64,000 nucleotides of DNA, taken from NCBI GenBank assembly GCA_007694915.1, contig REEV01000074.1:16244-80243 (forward strand), read 5' to 3'. Under the pieces are notes generated by a model. That model was not told where the DNA came from and searched no databases. It was given only the letters and a program-made list of their open reading frames with translations. Made by a program: the position numbers and the translations under genes. This DNA comes from Cyanobium sp. PLM2.Bin73. GTDB lineage: Bacteria > Cyanobacteriota > Cyanobacteriia > PCC-6307 > Cyanobiaceae. This document shows positions 15,615-23,907 of the stretch, in pieces. Numbering within the stretch: position 1 is the first letter of the stretch; each line of letters begins with the position of its first letter.

Positions 15615-16922
15615 TCAGCGCATCGCTTTGATCTCAAGGCTGTTGAGATAGGCCATGGGATTTTCGGGGTCGAACACCACGCCATCAAAGAAGGTTTCCT
15701 TGCCCCGTGAATCACTGTCAGGGATGGCCTGGTCCTGGCCGATGGCCACGGCGGCCTCTTTCCAGAGATCGGAGCGGTTGACCTTGTTGACGAGGGCATC
15801 GATGTCTGTATCGGCGGGCAGATAGCCCCAGCGAATGTCCTCGGTCACGAACCACTTGTCGTGACTCTTGAAGGGATAGGAGGTGTTTTCGCTCCAGAAT
15901 CGCATCGTATAAGGGCTATTCTCTACTACCCTTCCGTCGCCATAATCGACAATCCCGGCGAGACGAGGCTTGATGTCTTCTGGAGCGCAGCGGAAATACT
16001 GGTTGCGTGACGTAATGTTGACCAGCTCATCGAGGTTGGCCGGATCTTCACACCAGATCTGCGCTTCCTGAACTGCCTTCAGCATCGCCTTGGTTGCCTT
16101 GGGGTTGGTGTCAACCCAGTCGGCTCGCATCGCGAAGGCCTTCTCGGGGTGAAATTTCCAGAGCTCGCCGGTCTGAGCGGCGGTGTACCCCGCTTGCAGG
16201 TTCACCAGGCGCTGATTCCAGGGCTCGCCCACACAGAAGGTATCCATGGTTCCCGTCTGCATGTTGGCCACCATCTGAGCAGGCGGCACCACAACCAGAT
16301 CAGCCTCGGTGTTGGGATTCACGCCATTGGCCGACAGCCAGTAGCGCATCCACAGGTCGTGGGTGCCGCCGGGGAAGGTCACGGCCGCCTTGAATTTCCG
16401 ACCCTTATCGCTGGCGATGGCGAGGGCTTTTTGAAAGGCCTCGGGGCTGTTGATCTTCAGATCCGGAAATTCGCTGGAAGCCGACAGGCCCTGGCCCTGG
16501 GTGTTGAGCCGGAGCAGGGTGTACATCGGCAGAGGCTGGCTCGTTTTGGTGATCGTGCCGGCCGTGAGCAGCAGCGGCATCGGTGTGAGGATGTGGGCTC
16601 CGTCAATGCCACCGCTGCCGCTGCCGAGCTCGAGATTGTCGCGGGTGCCAGCCCAGGAGGTCTGCTTCACCACCTTCACGTCGGGCATGCCGTACTTGGC
16701 GAAGAAGCCCTTCTCGGAGGCGATGATCAGCGGTGACGCATCCGTGAGGGCAATGAAGCCCAGGGTGGCACCCTTCACCTCGGGTTCTTCACCAGAGGGA
16801 ATGGCTGTCTCCGTGCTGATCGTGTCGTTCGGGCGGCTCCCGCCGCAGGCACTGAGCCAGATGGCACCGGCCGCACCACCGGCAGCCGTGAGCAGGAATT
16901 GACGTCGGGAAAGGTTGGGCAT
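15615..16922 (-). CDS. nrtA: Nitrate/nitrite-binding lipoprotein NrtA
   Basis: Substrate-binding protein of 435 aa anchored at the periplasmic face. The N-terminus shows a twin-arginine-like RRQFLL followed by a hydrophobic stretch and a lipobox (WLSAC), so it is probably a Tat-exported lipoprotein. Conserved nitrate-binding family blocks are visible, for example GSGSGGIDGAHILTPMP, FPGGTHDLWMRYWL and CVGEPWNQRLV. It delivers nitrate to NrtB. It is the first gene of nrtABCD; the 195-bp upstream region holds a hairpin and a possible NtcA site. The presence of the ABC system rather than an NrtP permease is typical of freshwater strains. Confidence 0.95.
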   Translation of the reverse strand: MPNLSRRQFLLTAAGGAAGAIWLSACGGSRPNDTISTETAIPSGEEPEVKGATLGFIALTDASPLIIASEKGFFAKYGMPDVKVVKQTSWAGTRDNLELGSGSGGIDGAHILTPMPLLLTAGTITKTSQPLPMYTLLRLNTQGQGLSASSEFPDLKINSPEAFQKALAIASDKGRKFKAAVTFPGGTHDLWMRYWLSANGVNPNTEADLVVVPPAQMVANMQTGTMDTFCVGEPWNQRLVNLQAGYTAAQTGELWKFHPEKAFAMRADWVDTNPKATKAMLKAVQEAQIWCEDPANLDELVNITSRNQYFRCAPEDIKPRLAGIVDYGDGRVVENSPYTMRFWSENTSYPFKSHDKWFVTEDIRWGYLPADTDIDALVNKVNRSDLWKEAAVAIGQDQAIPDSDSRGKETFFDGVVFDPENPMAYLNSLEIKAMR

Positions 16923-16940
16923 TTCGCTGGAAACTGGATG

Positions 16941-16967
16941 CCGGAGTGGCGGGGAACTGCACTCCGG
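16941..16967 (-). promoter_or_regulatory. Hairpin in the nrtA 5' leader
   Basis: A perfect 8-bp stem (CCGGAGTG / CACTCCGG) with an 11-base loop lies 18 bases upstream of the nrtA start. It may affect translation or mRNA stability, or be a chance structure in GC-rich DNA. No known riboswitch is recognised. Confidence 0.35.
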
Positions 16968-17067
16968 ACGGGCTCCACAACGAAGCGCACCGAACCGGTC
17001 TGAATCTGAAACCGGCGCACCAAGCTGACCGGAAACTCACGACACCACACCAACCCCTGGATGCAGG

Positions 17068-17081
17068 GTTGTGGTTGTTAC
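17068..17081 (-). promoter_or_regulatory. Possible NtcA site upstream of nrtA
   Basis: The minus strand shows GTA-N8-AAC, one base off the NtcA consensus GTA-N8-TAC, about 145 bp before nrtA. No TAN3T -10 box is found at the usual spacing of about 22 bases, so this is weak. NtcA control of nrt genes is expected from other cyanobacteria. Confidence 0.3.
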
Positions 17082-17117
17082 TGATTCCCTGTTCGGTGCG
17101 CAAGCTGGGACCGCTTG

Positions 17118-18236
17118 TCAGCGGGCCAGAGCCTGGCGCAGGCGTTCACCGCAACGGGCGGCCAGCAGGGCGCGGGCCTGGTCCAGGCCGCTGTCCAGCG
17201 TTTCGAACTGATCCGCCAGCCACAGGTTGGCACCCAGGTTCCAGATCAGGGCGCGGCTCAGGGGCCCCTCGCCCTGCAGGGCGGCCAGGGCCTGCTGCCC
17301 CCATTCTTCCAGGTTCTGCCAGGGCGTTTCCTCACCGTGGAGGCCGTGGTCGCGCGGGTGCAGCAGAATCCGTTTCATCTCACCACCACGCAGCCGGGCC
17401 GTGATGCCCGCCCGGCTGGTGGGCAGGTCGGTGGAGCCCTCCAGGCCCTTCACCGTGAGCACATCGGTTTCTTCCGCCGCCGTGAGCGCCTCCCAGGCGC
17501 GCTTTTCGGTGGGCGGATGCACGAAGCCGCTCACCAGCAGGTGCTCGCCTCGGTGGGGGGTCCAGAGCAGCTCCAGGCTGGCCACAGGCGGCCGCTTGCC
17601 GATCTCGTCCCGTGCCGGCAGCAGCCGTTCCGCGCTGGGGAAATGATCCGGTTGATGGGTGAGCGCCAGGTTGTGCTCCTGCAGGCCCTGCTGCAGCGCT
17701 GCCAGCGGCCGGCCCCGCCAGTCGATGCCGATGGCCGCGAACAGTTCTGCCAGGGTGACCCCGAATTTCACCGGCATCGGATCACCGCCGTGCAGCACCA
17801 CGGGCAGTCCGGCGCTGGCCAGCAGCACGGCAACCAGGGGCAGTAGCGGGGCCGTGCGGCTGCGGCCGTCGTAGGGCACCCCGAAGCACAGCGCCCGCCG
17901 CCCCGGCGTCTCCAGCACCGGGCCATGGGCGCGGTAACTGTCGAGCATGCCGGCCAGTTCCATGGGCAGCGGCCTGCGGATGCGATGGGCGATCAGGAAG
18001 GCACCCATCTGGGCGTCGCTGGCCTGGCCCTCGAGCATCAGATCCATGGCCTCGCCGGCCTCCGCCCGGCTCAGGCCGGTGCTGGTGTGCTCGCCGCTGC
18101 CCACCTTGGCGATCAGCTCGCGGAAGCGGACCCGACCGACACCGAGGGCCTGCAGCCGCTGCAGGCGCCGGGCCTCCCCCGCATCTGCATGGGCAGCGTC
18201 CGCTGTGGGTGACGATGTCGGTAACGGTTGCAACAT
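17118..18236 (-). CDS. Anthranilate phosphoribosyltransferase-family protein (TrpD-like)
   Basis: Protein of about 372 aa related to the glycosyltransferase family 3 / TrpD fold. It has an N-terminal helical domain (TGLSRAEAGEAMDLMLEGQ, AFLIAHRIR) and a phosphoribosyl-binding-like core (FGVPYDGRSRTAPLLPL, VVLHGGDPMPVKFGVT). The standard TrpD GTGGD motif is replaced, so it is probably not the tryptophan-pathway enzyme. Close homologues are known beside nirA in picocyanobacteria, where the function is unknown. ATG at 18236 removes a leader that runs into the intergenic region. It is divergent from nirA across 216 bp. Confidence 0.75.
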   Translation of the reverse strand: MLQPLPTSSPTADAAHADAGEARRLQRLQALGVGRVRFRELIAKVGSGEHTSTGLSRAEAGEAMDLMLEGQASDAQMGAFLIAHRIRRPLPMELAGMLDSYRAHGPVLETPGRRALCFGVPYDGRSRTAPLLPLVAVLLASAGLPVVLHGGDPMPVKFGVTLAELFAAIGIDWRGRPLAALQQGLQEHNLALTHQPDHFPSAERLLPARDEIGKRPPVASLELLWTPHRGEHLLVSGFVHPPTEKRAWEALTAAEETDVLTVKGLEGSTDLPTSRAGITARLRGGEMKRILLHPRDHGLHGEETPWQNLEEWGQQALAALQGEGPLSRALIWNLGANLWLADQFETLDSGLDQARALLAARCGERLRQALAR

Positions 18237-18452
18237 GTAAAGGTCGCCCCTCGGCGCACAATCTGGCTTGTCTCCTCGGCTGGGGAGATCTTTTCTGATC
18301 GGGGCCGACGCAGCTGTACCAGGCGCCACCCCGCCACCACTTCTGCTCCCGGCGGCGTAGCCCTCATTGGCGCTGGATCGGGCCCAACCCTGAGCCAGCG
18401 GGCTTCGGGTTCGGCATGCCGACGTTACCCAGCGCGTTCCAGGCCCCGCCCC

Positions 18453-20081
18453 ATGACCCAGTCTTCAACGGCTTCAGCCGTGGTGCCCACCGCGGGCAGC
18501 CAGCCCCCCCTCACCAAGATCGAGCAGGCCAAGGCCGAGCTCTGCGGTCTGGAGCTGGCACCGCGCCTGGAGCACCTTGGGCGCGACGGCTGGGAGGCGC
18601 TCGATGAGGCCACCCTCACGATCCGGCTCAAGTGGCTGGGGATCTTCTTTCGCCCCGTCACCCCGGGCCGGTTCATGGTGCGGCTGCGGTTGCCCAATGG
18701 CGTGATCAGCGCCGACCAGCTGGAGGTGCTGGCCGACGTGGTGGATCGCTGCGGCGAGAACGGCAGCGCCGACATCACCACCCGGCAGAACATCCAGCTG
18801 CGCGGCCTGCTGCTGGAGGACATGGCGCCCCTGATGGCGGCGTTGGAGCGGGTCGGGCTCACCAGTCGTCAGTCGGGTCACGACAACCCGCGCAATGTCA
18901 CCGGCAATCCCCTGGCCGGCATCGATCCGCAGGAATTCATCGACACCCGGCCCCTGGTGGCCGCGATCCAGGAGGCCCTGCTGGGCCCTTGCGGCCCCCG
19001 CAACCTGCCGCGCAAGTTCAATGTGGCCGTGGGCGGCGCCCCCGACAGCTTTCTGCTCCACAACGATCTGGCCTTCCTTCCGGCCATCCACGAGGGCGAG
19101 CTTGGCTTCACGGTGATGGTGGGCGGGTTCTTCTCCGCCCAGCGCAATGAGCTGGCCGTTCCCCTGGGACTGTGGCTGCCGGCCGGCCAGCTGCCCGCCT
19201 TCACCCTGGCGGTGCTGCGCCACTACGAGCGCCACGGCAACCGCCAGCAGCGCAACAAGAGCCGGCTGATGTACCTGATCGATCAGCTCGGCCTGAAGCC
19301 CTACCGCCAGGCGGTGCTGGACACCTGGCAGGAGCTGGCCGCCGAGCTGGGGCCGGAGCTGGGCGGTGACTCCACGGCCGCCTGCCCCCACGACGGCAGC
19401 CACCTGGTGAGCCGCGCCCCCCGCGACGCCCTCGGTGTGCAGCCGCAGAAGCAGGACGGGTTCCACTGGGTGGGGCTGCACGTGCCCATGGGCCGCCTGG
19501 ATGCTGCGGCCATGGCGGAGCTGGCCCGGCTGGCCCGCAGCCACGGCAGTGGTGAGCTGCGGCTCACCGAAGCCCAGAACGCCCTGATCGTGAACGTGCC
19601 CGCCGAGCGACTGGAGCCACTCCTGGCCGAGACCCTGCTGCAGCGCTTCCGCCCCGACCCCTCACCCCTCCAGGCCGAGTCGGTGAGCTGCACCGGCAAC
19701 GCCTACTGCAGCTTCGCCCTGATCCCCACCAAGGGCACGGCCCAGGCGGTGCTCGACGAGCTGGAAACAAGGGTGGAACTCCCCCATGCCGTGCGCATGC
19801 ACTGGACCGGCTGCCCCAATGCCTGCGGCCAGCCCTACATGGGCCAGATCGGCCTGATGGGAGCCAAGGCCCGCAAGGATGGCCAGATGGTGGAGGCCGC
19901 CAAGATCTTCCTGGGTGGCTCGATGGAGGCCGACCCCAGGCTGGCTGAACTGCACGACAAGGGCGTGCCCCTGAGCGACCTTCCCGACGTGCTGGAAGAG
20001 CTTCTGGTTGAACGCTTCGCAGCCCGCCGTCGCCCCGGCGGCAGTGCTAGTACGCACCCGGGGCGTGTCGAGGTCCCCTGA
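18453..20081 (+). CDS. nirA: Ferredoxin-nitrite reductase
   Basis: Siroheme/[4Fe-4S] enzyme of 542 aa reducing nitrite to ammonium with six electrons from ferredoxin. The cluster-siroheme motif is complete: CTGNAYC, then TGCPNACGQ with the C-x3-C pair. The N-terminal half-repeat has ADITTRQNIQLRG and GLTSRQSGHDNPRNVTGNPL. The C-terminus has an extra Arg/Pro-rich tail of about 20 residues. ATG 18453 is favoured because it gives the usual lead into the first conserved helix. It is followed by siroheme genes, so enzyme and cofactor synthesis are linked. No clear NtcA box was found upstream. Confidence 0.95.
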   Translation: MTQSSTASAVVPTAGSQPPLTKIEQAKAELCGLELAPRLEHLGRDGWEALDEATLTIRLKWLGIFFRPVTPGRFMVRLRLPNGVISADQLEVLADVVDRCGENGSADITTRQNIQLRGLLLEDMAPLMAALERVGLTSRQSGHDNPRNVTGNPLAGIDPQEFIDTRPLVAAIQEALLGPCGPRNLPRKFNVAVGGAPDSFLLHNDLAFLPAIHEGELGFTVMVGGFFSAQRNELAVPLGLWLPAGQLPAFTLAVLRHYERHGNRQQRNKSRLMYLIDQLGLKPYRQAVLDTWQELAAELGPELGGDSTAACPHDGSHLVSRAPRDALGVQPQKQDGFHWVGLHVPMGRLDAAAMAELARLARSHGSGELRLTEAQNALIVNVPAERLEPLLAETLLQRFRPDPSPLQAESVSCTGNAYCSFALIPTKGTAQAVLDELETRVELPHAVRMHWTGCPNACGQPYMGQIGLMGAKARKDGQMVEAAKIFLGGSMEADPRLAELHDKGVPLSDLPDVLEELLVERFAARRRPGGSASTHPGRVEVP

Positions 20082-20103
20082 CCCCATCGATGGCTCAACC
20101 GGG

Positions 20104-21402
20104 GTGATCGCCCTGACATCCGTTCAGCCCGCTCCCGCCGATCTTCCTGCCAGCGGTGATCCAGCCCGCTGGCCCTGGCTGCAGCAGCTCCGGCGCCAGC
20201 CGCACGTCGACCTCGAGCCCTGGCTGCAGGCCATCGAAACCGAGGCGCTCGAACCCCGCGCCGATCTGCTGGCGGTGTTGGCCGAACGCCTCGATGCCCC
20301 GGCCCAGCGGCGTCTGCTGAGCTGGTGGCGACGCCAGCCCCATCCCGACCCCTCCCTGCCGGCTGTGGTGGCCCGCGATCGCGACGGGGCGACGGCCGCC
20401 TGGCTCCAGGCCCAGCTGGCGCCCGGCCCGGCCGCCCTTCAGCACGGGCTGCCGGCGGAGCTGGCGGCGGTGTTGCTGCCGCTGCTGGGCCATCAGCGGC
20501 AACCGCACACCTGGTCGCTGCTGGACGCCTGGCTGCGGGCAGCGGTGCCCACTCCGCTGCGCCGGGCTGCCCTGGAGGGGGTGGCCCGGGGGCTGCCCGT
20601 GTGGCCCCGTCCCGCCCTGGTGCAACGCCTCACCAGCCTGGCCGGCGACCTCGACCCCCAGCTGGCGGCCAGCGCCGTGGATCTGCTGGCCCGCCTACCC
20701 GCCTGTCGCCGCTGGTTGCTGCCGCTCACCCGGCAGCCCCTGGACACGGGCGTGGCGGCCCGCCTCCAGCGCCGTCTGGCCGCCGTGCCCGTGCAGCCCC
20801 TGCTCCTGGTGGTGCATGGCCGCAGCGGCGGGGTTGTGCCCGCTGAGCTGCAGGCCCTGGCGCTGGAGCTGGAGCAGCGCCGCGGCGCGCCGGTGCGGCT
20901 GCAGGCCCTCACCGCAGAGGCACCTCCGGCTGCGGCGGAGCTGCTGCGGCCTGGCCTGGGGCTCACTCTGGTGCCGTTGCTGCTGCTGCCGGGTGGGCAT
21001 GTGCGCCACGACCTGCCGGCGATCGTGGGCCACTGGCGGCGCCACACCAGCGTGCGGCGGTTGCCGTTTCTGGGCGCATGGCCCCGCTGGCAGCAGGCCC
21101 TGCGCCGCGAGCTGGTGGCCCTGGGCCCGGGGGCGCCGGTGCTCCATCACCCGCTGGAGGGTGAGCTGGCGGACCGCTTTCTGGCCCATCTCGAGCGGGA
21201 GTGCGGGGGGCGCTGCCACGCCACTCCATACAGTGCCGAGCACCTGGATGCGCTCCAGCTGACCCTGTCTGCCCCCGCCCTGCCCCTGGCCCTGGCCGCC
21301 AACCGCTTCACCGATCGGCTGGGCGATCGGGTGGGGGCGCCGTTGCTGCAGCGGCCGGCTCTGCGCCAGCTGCTGCTCAAGGAGCTGGAGGCGCTGCCAT
21401 GA
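20104..21402 (+). CDS. CbiX/SirB-like chelatase domain protein
   Basis: Protein of about 432 aa (GTG start proposed at 20104, 22 bp after nirA). Residues 1-240 are Leu/Ala-rich helical sequence without a recognised domain; the repeated helix pattern looks HEAT-like. The C-terminal half resembles the sirohydrochlorin chelatase family: LLLVVHGRSGGVVPAELQAL near the start of the domain, then a hydrophobic LTLVPLLLLPGGHVRHDLP with a second histidine. Such enzymes insert Fe or Co into sirohydrochlorin. Placement between nirA and cobA suggests the ferrochelatase step of siroheme synthesis. It overlaps cobA by 4 bases. The exact start is uncertain. Confidence 0.72.
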   Translation: MIALTSVQPAPADLPASGDPARWPWLQQLRRQPHVDLEPWLQAIETEALEPRADLLAVLAERLDAPAQRRLLSWWRRQPHPDPSLPAVVARDRDGATAAWLQAQLAPGPAALQHGLPAELAAVLLPLLGHQRQPHTWSLLDAWLRAAVPTPLRRAALEGVARGLPVWPRPALVQRLTSLAGDLDPQLAASAVDLLARLPACRRWLLPLTRQPLDTGVAARLQRRLAAVPVQPLLLVVHGRSGGVVPAELQALALELEQRRGAPVRLQALTAEAPPAAAELLRPGLGLTLVPLLLLPGGHVRHDLPAIVGHWRRHTSVRRLPFLGAWPRWQQALRRELVALGPGAPVLHHPLEGELADRFLAHLERECGGRCHATPYSAEHLDALQLTLSAPALPLALAANRFTDRLGDRVGAPLLQRPALRQLLLKELEALP

Positions 21403-22250
21403 CCAACGGCCACCACATGGGCGACCCGTCCTCCAGTGGCACGGCCTCCAGTGGCACGGCTTCGGGCGGCACGGCTTTGGGCGGCACCGTGTATCTGGTG
21501 GGGGCAGGCCCCGGCGATCCGGAGCTGCTCACCCTGCGGGCCCACCGGCTGCTGCGCCGCTGCGATGCCCTGGTGCACGACGCCCTGGTGCCAACGGCCC
21601 TGCTGGAGCTGGTGCCCGCCGGCTGTGAGCGCCACTTCGTGGGCAAGCGCCGCGGCCACCACTCCGTGCCCCAGCCCAGCACCAACGCCGTGCTGGTGGA
21701 GCTGGCCCGCCGCCACCGCACCATCGTGCGCCTCAAGGGCGGCGACCCCTTCCTGTTCGGCCGCGGCGGTGAGGAGGCGGCCCACCTGGCGGCCCACGGC
21801 GTGGCTGTGGAGGTGGTGCCCGGTGTCACCGCCGGCATCGCCGCGCCCGCCTACGCCGGCATCCCCGTCACCCATCGCAATGCCGGCTCCAGCGTCACCT
21901 TCGTGACCGGCCATGAGGAGATCGACAAGCAGCGCCCCGGCGTCGACTGGCGCGGCCTGGCCCGCAGCAGCGACGGCCTGGTGATCTACATGGGACTGCA
22001 CAACCTGGGCCGCATCGCCGAGGAGCTGCTGGCCGGCGGCCTCGCCGCCGACACTCCGGCGGCGATCATCCAGCAGGGCACGGTGCAGGGTCAGCGGCTG
22101 CTGCTCAGCCCCCTGGCCCAGCTGGCCGAGCGGGCCGAGGCTGAGGGATTCGCCTCCCCCTCGATCGTGGTGGTGGGGGAGGTGGTGGCCCAGCGGGTGG
22201 ACGCCTGCGCCCCCACCCCGGCGCTGGTGGAGATGCCGATTCCGCTCTGA
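21399..22250 (+). CDS. cobA: Uroporphyrinogen-III C-methyltransferase
   Basis: SAM-dependent methyltransferase of 283 aa that makes precorrin-2 for siroheme and cobalamin. Signature motifs are VGAGPGDPELLTLRA, RLKGGDPFLFGRGGEE and the SAM-binding VTFVTGHE. A 30-residue N-terminal extension of Ser/Gly/Thr-Ala repeats (encoded by short direct repeats near 21433-21487) precedes the fold and is not typical. Its start overlaps the preceding stop (ATGA). No CysG-type dehydrogenase domain is fused, so the oxidation step is elsewhere or in the CbiX-like neighbour. Confidence 0.93.
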   Translation: MTNGHHMGDPSSSGTASSGTASGGTALGGTVYLVGAGPGDPELLTLRAHRLLRRCDALVHDALVPTALLELVPAGCERHFVGKRRGHHSVPQPSTNAVLVELARRHRTIVRLKGGDPFLFGRGGEEAAHLAAHGVAVEVVPGVTAGIAAPAYAGIPVTHRNAGSSVTFVTGHEEIDKQRPGVDWRGLARSSDGLVIYMGLHNLGRIAEELLAGGLAADTPAAIIQQGTVQGQRLLLSPLAQLAERAEAEGFASPSIVVVGEVVAQRVDACAPTPALVEMPIPL

Positions 22251-22264
22251 GTGCAGCGAGACCC

Positions 22265-23128
22265 TCAGTCGAGCTGGAGCACGCTGCGGGTGCGCTGGCG
22301 GCGGCGCTGATCCTGGGCCTCGAAGCCTTCCATGCAGTTGCCCTGGGGCGCCAGCAGGCAGCTCACGTAGTCGGAGGCGTCCACCAGGGCGGCGCGCAGG
22401 GCCTTGCCCACCGGCGTGCGCTGGGCTTCGCTGCTGGATCTGTCGTAGCGGAAGGTGCCCGCCGCCCCCACCAGGGCCTGGCCGCCGCGGCTCATCGGCA
22501 CCCCGAAGATCGTGAGCCCCGCCGCCGGCAACAGATTCACGCCCTGCTGGCGGCTTTCGGCCGTGCTCGTGGCCGTGCCCTCCACGGTGCGGAAGCCCAC
22601 CACCTCGCCGGTGGTGCTGTCCACCACGCGGATGTCGATGGCCACGTAGTCGGTGGTTTCCGCCTGCTCGCTGCGGCCGCCGATGCCCAGGATGCTCATG
22701 CCGCCCCCCGAGGTCTTCGACGCCACGTTCGATTCGTAGGCGCTCACCGTGCCCAGCACGATGAAGCGGGCGCCGGTCATCTGGCCGCTCTGGGCGGCGG
22801 CTGGCCCCTGGCGCACGATGCCCAGCTCCGCCAGCTCCTGCTCGCTCAGCACCGCCTTCAGGTTGCTGCGCTCCACCACCTGCAGCCCGCCGGCGGCCTG
22901 GAGCTCATTGGCCAGGGCCGCCGAGAGGTCATCGGCCACCGGCCCGCTCCACCACCACGACTGGTTGACGGTGTTCCTGAACTCCGGCACCGATACGGTG
23001 GGCCGGGCCAGGGCCGGCGTGCCCAGGGCTGCCAAAGCCAGCGCCAGGGAGAGGGTGAGACCCGAACGCCAGCGGTGTGGCCGCCGCCGGGGGGATGGTT
23101 GAGGATTGGAGGGAATGGGCTGGGTCAT
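22265..23128 (-). CDS. CsgG-family protein
   Basis: Exported protein of about 287 aa. A signal peptide (about residues 17-41, ending PALA) precedes a CsgG/TolB-N-like domain: VERSNLKAVLSEQELAELG, then ARFIVLGTVSAYE. The domain continues with YVAIDIRVVDSTTGEVV. CsgG proper is the curli secretion pore and a lipoprotein. Here there is no lipobox and no curli gene nearby, so only the fold is assigned. A C-terminal pair of cysteines (SCLLAPQGNC) could form a disulfide. It is convergent with cobA and divergent from the cupin gene. ATG at 23128 is preferred, since it gives a clean signal peptide. Confidence 0.75.
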   Translation of the reverse strand: MTQPIPSNPQPSPRRRPHRWRSGLTLSLALALAALGTPALARPTVSVPEFRNTVNQSWWWSGPVADDLSAALANELQAAGGLQVVERSNLKAVLSEQELAELGIVRQGPAAAQSGQMTGARFIVLGTVSAYESNVASKTSGGGMSILGIGGRSEQAETTDYVAIDIRVVDSTTGEVVGFRTVEGTATSTAESRQQGVNLLPAAGLTIFGVPMSRGGQALVGAAGTFRYDRSSSEAQRTPVGKALRAALVDASDYVSCLLAPQGNCMEGFEAQDQRRRQRTRSVLQLD

Positions 23129-23343
23129 GGTTGGCCGTTGAGTCCTGCCTGTGCCATGGGCATTGAAGCAACCCCGATCAACCAGCTCCAGCTCAACCAG
23201 CTCAACGCACCTGGCTCCACTCAAGCTGAAGACAATCCAAACTCTGCCCACCCAGTGCCGGCTTTGGTAGTTCTCGCCACGGTTGCCCGCCCTGGTGCTT
23301 CGGTTCACTTGAACAAACCCCCCCCACTCCTGGCCTCCCCTCC

Positions 23344-23901
23344 ATGGCTGCCACACCCCTGCACCGCAATCCCGAACTGCTCGAGAGTCAACCCCCGGCG
23401 CCGGTCCATCCCGTGCGTCCGGCGCCGATGTTCGAGCTGATTCCCTACGAGCGCTTTCGCGATACCCCCAGCGTGCGCTTCTTCGACATCACCGTGGCGG
23501 CCTCCAACGCCCGCGACCTGGTGGTGCACTCCGGGCCAGCCGTCTCTCCCCCGGACGACGAGAGCGGTGCCTGGCAGTTCTATCTCCATCCCCACCAGGA
23601 GGACAACCTGCTGGCGCTGCACGGCGGCCGCACCTTCTTCCTGGTGAACTTCGGCTGGAACTATCCCTTCCACATCGTGCGCCTGGACACGGGCGGCGAC
23701 ATCCTGCGCATCCCCCCCGGCACCTTCCACCGCTCGGTGTCGGATCCGGAGGGTTCGGTGGTGCTCAACCAGGCGGTGCGGGAGGAGAACGCCAGCCTGG
23801 TGCGTGAATTCCGCGTGTACAACAGCCGCCGCATCCCGCGCCTGTTCGCCACCACCTGCAACACCGCGCCGCTGCCCAAGCTGCACGGGCTCAACTGGTA
23901 G
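23344..23901 (+). CDS. Cupin-like conserved protein
   Basis: Protein of 185 aa with a single cupin-like barrel. Possible metal or ligand residues are in HPHQEDNLLALHGGRTFF and in PPGTFHRSVSDPEGSVVLNQ, which match the spacing of the two cupin motifs. It has no signal peptide, so it is probably cytoplasmic. Similar proteins occur in picocyanobacteria without a known role. Its stop is 6 bp from the convergent transglutaminase gene. The 215 bp before it, up to the divergent CsgG-like gene, holds no other gene. Confidence 0.6.
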   Translation: MAATPLHRNPELLESQPPAPVHPVRPAPMFELIPYERFRDTPSVRFFDITVAASNARDLVVHSGPAVSPPDDESGAWQFYLHPHQEDNLLALHGGRTFFLVNFGWNYPFHIVRLDTGGDILRIPPGTFHRSVSDPEGSVVLNQAVREENASLVREFRVYNSRRIPRLFATTCNTAPLPKLHGLNW

Positions 23902-23907
23902 GGGATG

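Noticed and set aside
13072..16922. Cyanate transporter (cynABD) instead of nitrate transporter
   Set aside because: Two ATPase genes are present, and the operon adjoins narB and nirA; no cyanase gene is nearby.
18221..18234. GTA-N8-AAC box near nirA as an NtcA site
   Set aside because: It lies inside the start of the TrpD-like gene and over 200 bp from nirA, with no TAN3T box at the right distance.
18327..18340. GTA-N8-CAC in the nirA upstream region
   Set aside because: One half-site is poor and the position expected for the -10 box is GC-only.
21433..21487. Short GC-rich direct repeats in the cobA leader as a regulatory array
   Set aside because: They are in frame and code for a low-complexity Ser/Gly/Thr-Ala extension; simple coding slippage explains them.
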